The position numbers and the translations under genes are program-made. From Flavobacteriaceae bacterium (GTDB lineage Bacteria; Bacteroidota; Bacteroidia; Flavobacteriales; Flavobacteriaceae), in the NCBI GenBank assembly GCA_947488595.1, contig CANKZI010000009.1, positions 1 through 64,000 on the forward strand: 64,000 nt of DNA. Reading direction: 5' to 3'. Positions 9,145 to 18,046 of this stretch are shown piece after piece. How positions within the stretch are numbered: the first letter of the stretch is position 1; the number at the start of each line of letters is the position of its first letter. Under the pieces are notes generated by a model. It saw nothing but the letters and a program-made list of their open reading frames with translations, made no database searches and was not told the origin of the DNA.

Positions 9145-11202
9145 ATGAATACTATTTCACCCAAAAAACTAAAAACAATAAGCCTTTTTGCCTTGTTTAT
9201 GTTTGTGCTTTTTTATCAAAATAACATACAAGCACAGGCTTTTACTGACAGTAATTTACCTATTGTAATCATAAACACTGATAATGCTGAAGAAATCCCT
9301 GATGATCCTAGAATTTTTGGTGATATGAAAATTATTTACAAAGGCGAAGGGGTGCGAAATTATATGATTGATCAAACCAATCCCGCTTTCCTGAATTACG
9401 ACGGCAGAATTGACATCGAAATCCGCGGTTCCAGCTCGCAAGTACTCGACAAAAAACAATATGGTTTTTCTACAAAATTGATAGACAATACGACCAATAA
9501 CAATGTGAGTCTTTTGGGAATGCCCGAAGAAAATGATTGGATCTTAAACGGTCTTGCTTTTGATCCATCGCTAATTCGTGATTATCTTTCCTATAATTTG
9601 TCGCGAAACATGGGGAATTATGCGTCGAGAACGGCCTATTGCGAAGTCGTTATCAATGGAGTCTATAAAGGATTATATGTCTTGCAAGAAAAAGTAAAAG
9701 CAGATTCAGGAAGAGTAAATGTGACAAAAATTACAACATCACAAAATACTTTACCCAATTTATCAGGCGGTTATATTACCAAATCTGATAAAACCACCGG
9801 TGGCGATCCTGTAGCTTGGACCATGAGCAGTTATAGCGGAGCAAGTGCCGATTTTATTCATGAATTACCAAAACCATCAGACGTAACCACGCAACAAAAC
9901 AGCTACATTTTTAACCAATTCAATGCCCTAAAAACCACTTCATTCGCAAACAATATTTCCCTTATAAATGGCTATCCATCTGTTATAGATGTGCCAAGTT
10001 TTGTCGATTTTATGTTGTCGAATGAATTGGCGAGTAATGCCGATGGCTACCAATTGAGTACTTATTTTCATAAGGACAGAAACGGAAAATTAAGGGCTGG
10101 ACCTATTTGGGATTTTAATCTCACTTATGGCAACGATTTGTTTTTCTGGGGATTTGACCGAAGCCATACCGATATTTGGCAGTTTTCAAACGGCGATAAT
10201 GAAGGTGCAAAATTCTGGACCGATTTGTTTAATAATCCACAATTCAAATGTTATTTATCGAAACGTTTTAATGAACTTACACAGCCAGGAAATCCAATGA
10301 ATTTGATTGATTTGTATGCCTTTATAGACGACACGATAACCTATATTAATGAAGCAAGTATCCGTGAACAGGCCTTGTGGGGAACGGTACCTAATCAAGT
10401 AGCAGAGGTCCTTGCACTAAAAACATTTTTAAGTGAAAGAATAATTTGGATGACCAATAATTTAGGTGGATTTTCTGCTTGTAACACTAACATAACACCG
10501 CCATTGGTAATTGCCAAAATAGATTATAATCCTAATGCTAACGCCACTTTTACCTCTAGTAATGATCAAGAGTTCATCGAAATAAGAAATATTGGTACTC
10601 AAACTGTTGATCTGACAGGAATCTATTTTAAGGGAACAGGTTTAGTATATCAATTTCCTGCAAATCAAACTTTAGCAAGCAATACAAGTGTTTTTTTAGC
10701 TAGTAAATCAACCACATTTACAAATAAATATGGCTTTGCCCCTTTTGGTGAATTCACACGAAATTTATCTAACAGCAACCAAGATTTGGTTTTAGCAGAT
10801 GGTTTTGGAACTACCATCGACAGGGTGCATTATTATGATGCTACCCCATGGCCAAATGCCGATGGAAACGGATACTATCTTAGATTGATTGACGTTAATT
10901 CGGATAATAGTTTAGCGTTAAACTGGGAAGCTTCTAATGAAAATTTACTGTCGAATGCTGATTTTGAGATCAATGACGCTATTCAGATCTATCCAAACCC
11001 TACAAAAAATAGGATGGCTTTAAAAACCATAAAACCATTTTCACAAATACAGCTTATTGATGTGCAAGGACGTGTGATAGCAACGGTTTATAAAAATTCA
11101 AATGAAATTGAAATTGATATGAATAATTTTTCTGACGGTATTTATCTCATCAAAATAATTTCGGAAAATAAAATTGAAACCCGAAAAATCATAAAACAAT
11201 AA
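9145..11202 (+). CDS. CotH-like protein with lamin-tail domain and T9SS sorting signal
   Basis: A 685-residue secreted protein. The signal peptide covers about residues 1-31 (ends IQAQA). Residues about 40-440 match the CotH family (IEIRGSSSQ, NDWILNGLAFDPSLIRDYL, GPIWDFNLTYG), which includes atypical protein kinases found in spore coats. Residues about 452-560 are a lamin-tail-like domain (DQEFIEIRNIG, VDLTGIYF). Residues about 613-685 are a T9SS type A sorting domain (IQIYPNPTKNR, then GIYLIKI, ending IIKQ). This architecture is common in Bacteroidota exoproteins. Export through the outer membrane by T9SS is inferred from the tail; the substrate is unknown. It starts 38 bases after the DUF255 gene on the same strand, so co-transcription is possible. 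Confidence 0.88.
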   Translation: MNTISPKKLKTISLFALFMFVLFYQNNIQAQAFTDSNLPIVIINTDNAEEIPDDPRIFGDMKIIYKGEGVRNYMIDQTNPAFLNYDGRIDIEIRGSSSQVLDKKQYGFSTKLIDNTTNNNVSLLGMPEENDWILNGLAFDPSLIRDYLSYNLSRNMGNYASRTAYCEVVINGVYKGLYVLQEKVKADSGRVNVTKITTSQNTLPNLSGGYITKSDKTTGGDPVAWTMSSYSGASADFIHELPKPSDVTTQQNSYIFNQFNALKTTSFANNISLINGYPSVIDVPSFVDFMLSNELASNADGYQLSTYFHKDRNGKLRAGPIWDFNLTYGNDLFFWGFDRSHTDIWQFSNGDNEGAKFWTDLFNNPQFKCYLSKRFNELTQPGNPMNLIDLYAFIDDTITYINEASIREQALWGTVPNQVAEVLALKTFLSERIIWMTNNLGGFSACNTNITPPLVIAKIDYNPNANATFTSSNDQEFIEIRNIGTQTVDLTGIYFKGTGLVYQFPANQTLASNTSVFLASKSTTFTNKYGFAPFGEFTRNLSNSNQDLVLADGFGTTIDRVHYYDATPWPNADGNGYYLRLIDVNSDNSLALNWEASNENLLSNADFEINDAIQIYPNPTKNRMALKTIKPFSQIQLIDVQGRVIATVYKNSNEIEIDMNNFSDGIYLIKIISENKIETRKIIKQ

Positions 11203-11300
11203 ACAAACCAAGCGATATTAAATATTGATTAGCAGAACTTTAGAATGTTAATTTATTGATTATTTTACGTAATATTGTAATTCACTTAAATACAAAAATC

Positions 11301-11891
11301 ATGGGATTAGGAAGTTTTTTTAAAAATTTATTTGGTTCAGCCAAAGAATCCGTTGCTGATTTATCGGATAAAGCAGAGGTAGAATTCGAGAAAGCAAAAG
11401 TAAATGCTGCACCTTATCTCGAAAAAGCGGAAGATTTTGCTAAAGAAAACTACGAAAAAGCAAAAGTTCATGCCGCTCCAGTACTCGAAAAAGCCGAAGC
11501 CGTGTTGGAAGATGTAATCGAGTCTGTTAAAGAAAATGCCGCGCCAGTTATAGAAAAGGTCGAAAAATTTGCCGAAACAGCACAAGAAAAAGTGAGCGAA
11601 GTATTTGAAACCGTAAAAGAAAAGTTTCAAGACGCTACTGACAAAGCCGAAACAGCAACTCCCGCAACAGAAGCAAAAGAAACCGTTGTTGATGTGGTTG
11701 AAAAAGTAGAGGAAAAAGCCGAAGAAGTAAAAGAAACTATAGTAAATAATATTGCCACTACTGCCGAAAAAGCAGAAGAACAAGTGGAAGAGATTAAAGA
11801 AAAACGAGAAGATGTAAGTGAAGATTTTGAGGAAAAAGCAACCAAAATAAAACACGATATTACAAAAGCTGCCGACGAAATGGCGGATTAA
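11301..11891 (+). CDS. Lys/Glu/Ala-rich amphipathic helical-repeat protein
   Basis: A 196-residue protein beginning MGLGSFFKNLFGSAKES; I chose the ATG at 11301 over an upstream in-frame start at 11256, which adds a non-matching tail. After a short hydrophobic/aromatic head the protein is almost wholly charged helix built from degenerate units, for example NAAPYLEKAEDFAKENYEKA, then VHAAPVLEKAEAVLE and ENAAPVIEKVEKFAE. There is no signal peptide. The pattern resembles YtxH-like, apolipoprotein-like or LEA-like stress proteins, but composition alone makes such matches unreliable. The high Lys/Glu content also leaves a long antisense frame that is a shadow. A strong terminator follows at 11933. 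Function unknown. Confidence 0.7.
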   Translation: MGLGSFFKNLFGSAKESVADLSDKAEVEFEKAKVNAAPYLEKAEDFAKENYEKAKVHAAPVLEKAEAVLEDVIESVKENAAPVIEKVEKFAETAQEKVSEVFETVKEKFQDATDKAETATPATEAKETVVDVVEKVEEKAEEVKETIVNNIATTAEKAEEQVEEIKEKREDVSEDFEEKATKIKHDITKAADEMAD

Positions 11892-11932
11892 TTACACTAA
11901 TTTAGAATTATAGTTTTTTAAAATCTAAATTT

Positions 11933-11962
11933 GCCCTTTTACTTCAAAAGGGCTTTTTTTTT
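11933..11962 (+). terminator. Rho-independent terminator
   Basis: GCCCTTTT (11933-11940) pairs with AAAAGGGC (11946-11953) around a five-base loop, followed by nine T residues. Confidence 0.9.
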
Positions 11963-11995
11963 AAAGCATAATGGTCGAGTATCAATTTTGATAAA

Positions 11996-12027
11996 CAAAA
12001 AAAGGCTATCCTTGCGGACAGCCTTTT
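11996..12027 (-). terminator. Terminator for the minus-strand starch operon
   Basis: AAAGGCT-ATCC and GGAC-AGCCTTT (12001-12027) form a near-perfect stem around TTGC. A run of A on the plus strand at 11997-12003 gives the T tract on the minus strand. It sits 20 bases past the stop of the SusF-like gene. Confidence 0.85.
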
Positions 12028-12046
12028 CAATATTTAACAATTACTT

Positions 12047-13756
12047 TTAGTTTTTAACCAATTTGTAAGTAGCCGTATTTTGACCTGAAGTTACAGTAGC
12101 AAAATAAAGACCATTTGAAAAAGAAGTTGCGTTTACAGCAAACTCTAATGCATTTACGTTTTGGCTATAAATGGTTTTTCCTGATATATCAGAAATTGTA
12201 ACTGTATCCATTATATTGCTTTTAGAAGCAAAATTCCAAACATTGTTAGATGGGTTTGGGAACACTTTAAACATATTATTAGTAAATTGGTTCACATTCA
12301 ACACATCTTGAAAATTAAATGCTCCGGTTACTCTGTTAAAAGTCACATCATAAGTTCCTGCAGTAACTTGAATATTAGCACCTTCTGTTAAAGAAGCGAT
12401 TCCAGTTGGAAAATCAGTTGCTCCCCAAGCTTTGGTGTAATTACTGTTTGATCTGAATTTTATTTCGCCATCTACCAAAACAATATTAGAACCAGTAAAA
12501 TTGATACCATTGTCTGTAGAAGTCAAATATACATCGTTACCCCAACCTGTAGAGCCGCTACCTGTAATTGAAATAGGCGTTACAGCAAAATCATAGGCCA
12601 AAGTAGTACTATTGAACAAGATATTGAAATTTCCTGTAGGAACTGGAATGTCTCCACCACCCAAGGTTGCTGTTCCAGACGGGAAAGCAGTATTGCCCCA
12701 GAAAGTGCTGTTGTCATTTGATAAAGCAAATCTTAAACCTGTAGTTTCTGGAAAATAATAATCATCAACTTTGTAATCTACACCATCAAGGGTAACTGCG
12801 TTAACCCCTTCAGTATTAAATGTACCCAAAGCCTCAATTGGAGGGTAAACACTAGACAATAAAGTAAAAGTATACGCCAAAGTCAATCTGTTAAAAGTAA
12901 TATCGTAATTACCTGAAATATCAATTGGAATGTTGTTGCTTCCGTTTGGTTCGCCTACACCATTAGGAAAAGTAGAACCTCCCCAGTTAGTAGACCAAGA
13001 AAAGTTAGTTCTAAATTTAACCGATTTTCCACCAACTAAATCCATATTTAATGAAAAATTAACGCCGCCGTCTGTTGAAGTCATAGGGATATCAGTACTA
13101 AAATCAATTGCGCCATCTCCAATCAAAGCAACAGGAACTTCAACAAAGTTATAAGCCGCAGTAGTCAAGTTCAAGTCGATGTTATAAAAACCTGGAGTTA
13201 ATGGAATAGTTGGCCCACCAACAGTTGCAGTTCCAGAAGGGAAATCAGAAGCTCCCCACATGGTTGGTGGTGTTGCATCGTTTAAAAATTTAACGCCATC
13301 AGCATTAAAATAATAATCTGTTTTAACATAAGAGACACCATCAGTAGTAACCATGTCTACTCTGTCTCCAAAAGAATTGAATCCCCCGTGAAAACCGATT
13401 ACTGGAAAACCTAAACTAACCGGTGTAAAACTGTAAGCTCCAGAAGTTCTGTTAAAAGTAATGTCATAAGTACCAGCCGTTGCCATAATATTTGCGCCAC
13501 CTTGAATACCAACACCAGCAGGAAAATCTGCTGCTCCCCAATTGATTGCCCAGGCACCATCTTGTCTGAACTTCAATTCGCAATTTGCTAAAAAAGTAAA
13601 TGCAGTTAAAGTGTAGTTGTCGTTGTCTGTAGTGTTCATCACTATATCTGTAGACCATCCACTCTGGGCAAAGGAACCAATCATTCCAATACTTTGAGCG
13701 CTCATGTTCATTGAACTTACGGTCAATAGAACCAATAAAAATAATTTTTTAATCAT
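12047..13756 (-). CDS. SusF/SusE-like starch-binding repeat protein with T9SS tail
   Basis: A 569-residue secreted protein with a cysteine-free signal peptide (about residues 1-20, ends MSAQ), so not a lipoprotein. It holds five repeats at about 23-111, 119-204, 209-298, 306-391 and 396-482. Each contains a conserved WGxxxFPxG segment and closes on (F/L)NxxTxAYxF. Repeats 1, 3 and 5 (with KFR, W and DITFNR) resemble each other; 2 and 4 (with DYYF) form a second type. Residues about 497-569 are a T9SS sorting domain (VFPNPSNN, ending LVKN). This fits the SusE/SusF starch-binding fold and a role in holding glucan at the cell surface. It lies 146 bases after the secreted GH13, probably in the same operon. 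Binding is inferred. Confidence 0.8.
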   Translation of the reverse strand: MIKKLFLLVLLTVSSMNMSAQSIGMIGSFAQSGWSTDIVMNTTDNDNYTLTAFTFLANCELKFRQDGAWAINWGAADFPAGVGIQGGANIMATAGTYDITFNRTSGAYSFTPVSLGFPVIGFHGGFNSFGDRVDMVTTDGVSYVKTDYYFNADGVKFLNDATPPTMWGASDFPSGTATVGGPTIPLTPGFYNIDLNLTTAAYNFVEVPVALIGDGAIDFSTDIPMTSTDGGVNFSLNMDLVGGKSVKFRTNFSWSTNWGGSTFPNGVGEPNGSNNIPIDISGNYDITFNRLTLAYTFTLLSSVYPPIEALGTFNTEGVNAVTLDGVDYKVDDYYFPETTGLRFALSNDNSTFWGNTAFPSGTATLGGGDIPVPTGNFNILFNSTTLAYDFAVTPISITGSGSTGWGNDVYLTSTDNGINFTGSNIVLVDGEIKFRSNSNYTKAWGATDFPTGIASLTEGANIQVTAGTYDVTFNRVTGAFNFQDVLNVNQFTNNMFKVFPNPSNNVWNFASKSNIMDTVTISDISGKTIYSQNVNALEFAVNATSFSNGLYFATVTSGQNTATYKLVKN

Positions 13757-13902
13757 GATTTTTTATATTAAGTTAATTTTAAAATTTATGTTATTGTAAT
13801 TTTTTATTCCTTATTTAGGTTTTCTAAATAAAGTTCCTTCTTTTATAGCTCTTTTTATTTTACCATACTCCCATGTTTTAGTTAGACATTTCTTTTTAAA
13901 AT

Positions 13903-16752
13903 TTAATCTTTAATGAATTTGATAGTTTGCTCTTTGTTTGTGTCGTCTTCTACTTTTATTAAATACAATCCTTTTTTCAAGTCGCCGATATTAAATTGGG
14001 CATCTTTCTTCATTGGGTTGCGAAATGATTTTACTAATTGTCCTGTGACATTATAAATACTAACGTCGGTTGTTGCTGTATTTAAAGAAAAATAATCTTT
14101 CCCTGGATTTGGATATATGGCCAACTTATTATTTAATACAAAATTTTCAGTTCCCAATATTGTACTAGGTTTGTTTCCAAAAACCCTGAAGCCTCCTGGT
14201 TCGATACTCACGTTTTGGTTGGTTGCAGTTACCGTTAATGGTGTGTCGTCCATCAAATTGTACCAAGTTCCTGTATATGGAAAACCAGAAGTGTTGTATG
14301 TGGCATCTGAAAAATTCGTTAAAACAAAAACATAACTCAATTCGTTGGTTTGAAAAGTGGTGGTAAACACATCCAATCGGGGTTTTCCTGTTTGGGTAAA
14401 GTTCCACGCAAACTGGCCATTCTCAAAAATAGGCTCAGTCTTTTTTAGGTCAATCATTCTTGCCCAACTATTATAAATTGCACTTCTGGCTGGATCAGCT
14501 AACCATGAATTGGCCCATTGTGGTTGTGGTTTGGTGTCCAGTTTACAATCTGGCGCATTAAAAGATACGTTGCCATTGCTACAAGTCCATAGTGATTTGT
14601 CCCAACCTAAGTCGCCAAAGTGCCATAACATTTTTGGCCCAGGGACTAAAAATAAAACAGAACCCATTGCTTGCAAACGTTTCAAAATTTTCGGCAAATT
14701 GCCTTGGGTTTGTCCGGCTTCTGTAAAAGCTTTGTAAGCTACCCTTTCTTCATCATGACTTTCTGCATAACCAATAAAACGATCTGATGAATCTGACACC
14801 CCAGATATATTGGTACTATTTCCTTTTAATAAATTGGCATAAGGGTCTGTCATTTTTCTCCATTGCATAATACCTCCAATGTTACCTGTTCTATTATAAT
14901 TTGCCCATTCAACCTCTTCGTTATAAGAACCACCATTACCTAAATGTTCAAAAATTACAAGGGAATTTGGATCAGCCGCCCATTGTTGGTCAGCATAATA
15001 TTTCATTTTTCCTACTCTATCAGAACGGTATCCATTGGTACAAGCATCTTGACCGCCGGCTACATTTGAAGGACATTGGTTCGTAAAACCTTTGGTTAAA
15101 TCCCATCGGTAACCGTCAATTTTAAATTCATTGATCCAATACTGAATGGTGCGCACAGCATAAGTGTTCGTAAGATTTTCTGGTTCTCTAAAGTGATTTA
15201 AATCTGAACCTACATTGTAAGAGTGCATCGCTTGTTGGTTGCAATACGGATTTTCAGCCGAAATACCGTTGCCCCAACCGTCATTATTGGTGTCAAGCAT
15301 CCACATTCTCTCTAATGGCGAACGCCCAAAAACGTGGTTCAAAGCCACGTCTAAAATAACTGCTATTCCGTTTTGATGGCAAAGATCCACAAACTCTTTT
15401 AGTTTGGCTGGAGGTCCATATCTTTTGTCCAAAGCCATGTGGAAAACGGTATTGTATCCCCAACTCATATTGCCTTCAAACTCCATTACTGGCATAATTT
15501 TGATGGCGTTTATTTTCAGATTTTTAAAATAATCAATTCTGTTAATTAAATCTTGATAAGTTCTGTTTGCATCAAAATCACGCACCAATAGTTCATAAAA
15601 AACCAAGTCTTTTTTCGCTGGTTTTACAAAATTTAAAGTAGCATCGCTCCAATTGTAGCTGAACAATGTTTGTGTTCCGGTTTGTAATACTGAAACTTCT
15701 CTCTCTTGACCTGCTGGATAGCTTGGTAAATTTGGAAATACACCCAATTGCTGAATTTCTGGATCATCGAAAGGACTTAATACTAATGTTGAAAAAGGGT
15801 CGGCGGTTTTTACTAATGCAGGAGAGTTAGTGGGTCGGTTGGTCATATCTCCTACCCAATACTGATAATTGTAAACTTGATTTGGCGTAAGTCCATTTAA
15901 TTCTAACCAAAATTTTCCTGTTGCAGCATCTTTCTTCATGGCACTGCTAAGTGGCGGATTGTAATCATTAAAACTACCTGCCACATATACAAAATCTTTG
16001 AAGGGTGCATTTAAAACCAAAGTTGCTTTGGTGGCGTCATTTGAATCATAATTGATTCCATCTTTAAGACCAGCATTCATGGCGGCACTTTGCGTCGTTG
16101 GAACGAGCAAAACATAAAATTTGAAGCTAAAAACACTGGTTCCTTTTGAAACTTTCAATTCATAGGTTTTATTTTCGCTCAAATTAGTATCAGTAAAACT
16201 ATAAGAAGCGCCATTATAAGTATTAATGCTCAGACCATTTGCCAATAAATTATAATCTGCATTACCGCCTGTATTGTTAGCGGTGATAGTGAAATTTTGT
16301 CCTAAACTTAAAAGTGCCGTACTATTATTTACAGGCGCTGTTAAAGAAGCTTGAAAAGCACCTACATTTAAAAAAGTATCAGCCGTTTGAACTGTACCAG
16401 CAGCATTTCTAATTACAAGACAAATCTTTGTAATTGAACTTGTTGTAGGCACGCCAAAATAGGTATAAAGACTTGGGCCAATATCCAATTTATACGTAGT
16501 CCCCGAAACGAGTGTAAAGGAGGGTTGCAAAGGACTAGCCCATGCTCCTATTACATTTTGCCATAATGCCCCATTGACTTCTACGCCCATGTGTGCATAG
16601 AGGACTCCGGTATAACTTGCCAAAGAAGAACCTGCTTTATTGAAATTGATTGTTACCGGTCCGCTTGCTTCAAAAACTGCTGGAGCGGTAGTTATTTGGG
16701 CAGACATCAAAAATGGCATCAATAACCAAAATAACATTATAAACTTTTTCAT
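13903..16752 (-). CDS. T9SS-secreted GH13 alpha-amylase/pullulanase-type enzyme
   Basis: A 949-residue exoenzyme. The signal peptide ends at about residue 19 (LMSAQ). N-terminal beta domains include a CBM48-like segment (FKDFVYVAGSFNDYNP, about 250-330). The catalytic (beta/alpha)8 domain spans about 380-770 with all landmarks: region I DVALNHVFG, nucleophile D551 in DGYRWDLTKG, acid/base E602 in VIFEHLG, and D667 in ESHDEERV. Residues about 875-949 are a T9SS sorting domain (IYPNPGKDYF, ending IKFIKD). Cleavage of alpha-1,4 or alpha-1,6 bonds in starch outside the cell is inferred from family and context; the linkage cannot be decided from sequence. It lies 21 bases after the SusE-like gene, in the susCD operon. 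Confidence 0.9.
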   Translation of the reverse strand: MKKFIMLFWLLMPFLMSAQITTAPAVFEASGPVTINFNKAGSSLASYTGVLYAHMGVEVNGALWQNVIGAWASPLQPSFTLVSGTTYKLDIGPSLYTYFGVPTTSSITKICLVIRNAAGTVQTADTFLNVGAFQASLTAPVNNSTALLSLGQNFTITANNTGGNADYNLLANGLSINTYNGASYSFTDTNLSENKTYELKVSKGTSVFSFKFYVLLVPTTQSAAMNAGLKDGINYDSNDATKATLVLNAPFKDFVYVAGSFNDYNPPLSSAMKKDAATGKFWLELNGLTPNQVYNYQYWVGDMTNRPTNSPALVKTADPFSTLVLSPFDDPEIQQLGVFPNLPSYPAGQEREVSVLQTGTQTLFSYNWSDATLNFVKPAKKDLVFYELLVRDFDANRTYQDLINRIDYFKNLKINAIKIMPVMEFEGNMSWGYNTVFHMALDKRYGPPAKLKEFVDLCHQNGIAVILDVALNHVFGRSPLERMWMLDTNNDGWGNGISAENPYCNQQAMHSYNVGSDLNHFREPENLTNTYAVRTIQYWINEFKIDGYRWDLTKGFTNQCPSNVAGGQDACTNGYRSDRVGKMKYYADQQWAADPNSLVIFEHLGNGGSYNEEVEWANYNRTGNIGGIMQWRKMTDPYANLLKGNSTNISGVSDSSDRFIGYAESHDEERVAYKAFTEAGQTQGNLPKILKRLQAMGSVLFLVPGPKMLWHFGDLGWDKSLWTCSNGNVSFNAPDCKLDTKPQPQWANSWLADPARSAIYNSWARMIDLKKTEPIFENGQFAWNFTQTGKPRLDVFTTTFQTNELSYVFVLTNFSDATYNTSGFPYTGTWYNLMDDTPLTVTATNQNVSIEPGGFRVFGNKPSTILGTENFVLNNKLAIYPNPGKDYFSLNTATTDVSIYNVTGQLVKSFRNPMKKDAQFNIGDLKKGLYLIKVEDDTNKEQTIKFIKD

Positions 16753-16773
16753 AAATATTAAATTTTAAAAATA

Positions 16774-18012
16774 TTAATTCGGTACAACACGTAAATTATA
16801 ATTTGCTGAATTTTTTGTATCTAAAATAATGGTATAATTTCCTGGATTTTGGTTGTTATAAAAACCACCCCCAATTGACAATTTGTTATTAATTGTTGAC
16901 GTTGCATTCGGGGTAATTGACAAAACTTGATTAACTCCAGCGGTTGGCGTTCCAAAATTATCAGCTGCAGCAGCAAAACCACTTGTTTTTAACGATATTT
17001 TAAAAAATCCTGCCGCTAAATTTACATTTGTATTTACATACATTCTATAATATGGAGATGTGGGATCGCTAACAAAATCTAAAACTTTAGGTTGATTACC
17101 TGTCGCTTGACCTATAACAGAAAATTTTCTTTTGATGACTGAATAAGTATTTTGAATTAAATCAGTTGTGATATAATAAGTACCAGCTCCTGTGAAATTG
17201 GCATTACCGGCACTAATAGCAATATTACTTGGGTCGTTGATATCTGAAACATCTTTTATTGTTCCAATCATTAAACCTGCAGCATTTGATGTCAACTCAT
17301 TAAAACCTTTAAGATTAAGATTTGTTGCATCTGGGTTTGCAAATTTAAATTGCGGCGTTGCGTTGTTCATCCATACAAAACCACTGTATTTACCATCATT
17401 AAGCGGTGTGTAAATTACCGGCGAGTTTGAAGTGCCAGCAACATCAACGTTCCAATCAGCATACGTGCTAGCAGCGCCAAAATTACCAGGTACATAAATT
17501 TTTACCGTTTCGTCAAATTTATCGTAAACCGTCGCTGAAAAAGTAATTTCTTGAGAATTAGAAAACAAAGCATTTGGATTTGTTGCCAATTGAACATCCG
17601 GGTTTCCAAAGATTTTCATTTTAAAATTGACACTATTGGCAATAATACCGCCAAGATCGGTTAAAATTAAATTTAGATTTTTATGTGTTATGGGATATTC
17701 ATGTTCTAAATTTGAATTTTCGTTGAAACTTCCTAAATTAATAGTTTTTGCATTTGCGAAATCTGGATCAGCGGCTAAAGCAATTTGTAAAGTGTACTTG
17801 ACTGCTGCAGAATAACCAAAATCTGCTCCACTCCATTTAATTGTAGTTGCAGTTTCATTTGCAAAGTTAGCACTTAGAATCAGATTGGTTGCGCTTACAG
17901 GTGCTACAAGATTTATTTCTTTAACAACTGAACCAACAGGCTCGGTGGTAGGCCCTTCGCAAGCAACGATAATACTCGCAAAAAGAAATAAATTTAATAA
18001 TACTTTTTTCAT
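16774..18012 (-). CDS. SusE-like outer-membrane lipoprotein
   Basis: A 412-residue lipoprotein: the signal sequence ends in IIVAC with the lipidated cysteine at residue 18. The N-terminal part matches SusE-domain proteins (LILSANFANETATTIKWS, then YTLQIALAADPDF). The remainder is beta-rich with segments such as GTYYITTDL and GNYTIILDTKNS that look like starch-binding modules. SusE proteins sit on the outer leaflet and bind glucan next to SusCD. It starts 34 bases after the susD stop and precedes the secreted GH13 by 21 bases. The family call is well supported by position and fold cues; binding specificity is inferred from the surrounding enzymes. Confidence 0.82.
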   Translation of the reverse strand: MKKVLLNLFLFASIIVACEGPTTEPVGSVVKEINLVAPVSATNLILSANFANETATTIKWSGADFGYSAAVKYTLQIALAADPDFANAKTINLGSFNENSNLEHEYPITHKNLNLILTDLGGIIANSVNFKMKIFGNPDVQLATNPNALFSNSQEITFSATVYDKFDETVKIYVPGNFGAASTYADWNVDVAGTSNSPVIYTPLNDGKYSGFVWMNNATPQFKFANPDATNLNLKGFNELTSNAAGLMIGTIKDVSDINDPSNIAISAGNANFTGAGTYYITTDLIQNTYSVIKRKFSVIGQATGNQPKVLDFVSDPTSPYYRMYVNTNVNLAAGFFKISLKTSGFAAAADNFGTPTAGVNQVLSITPNATSTINNKLSIGGGFYNNQNPGNYTIILDTKNSANYNLRVVPN

Positions 18013-18046
18013 GTTATATTTTTTAAAATGGTTTAAATCAAGGAGA

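Noticed and set aside
11361..11855. 164-codon antisense frame rich in Phe, Cys and Tyr
   Set aside because: It is the reverse complement of Lys/Glu-rich codons in the helical-repeat gene, and has no promoter or sensible composition.
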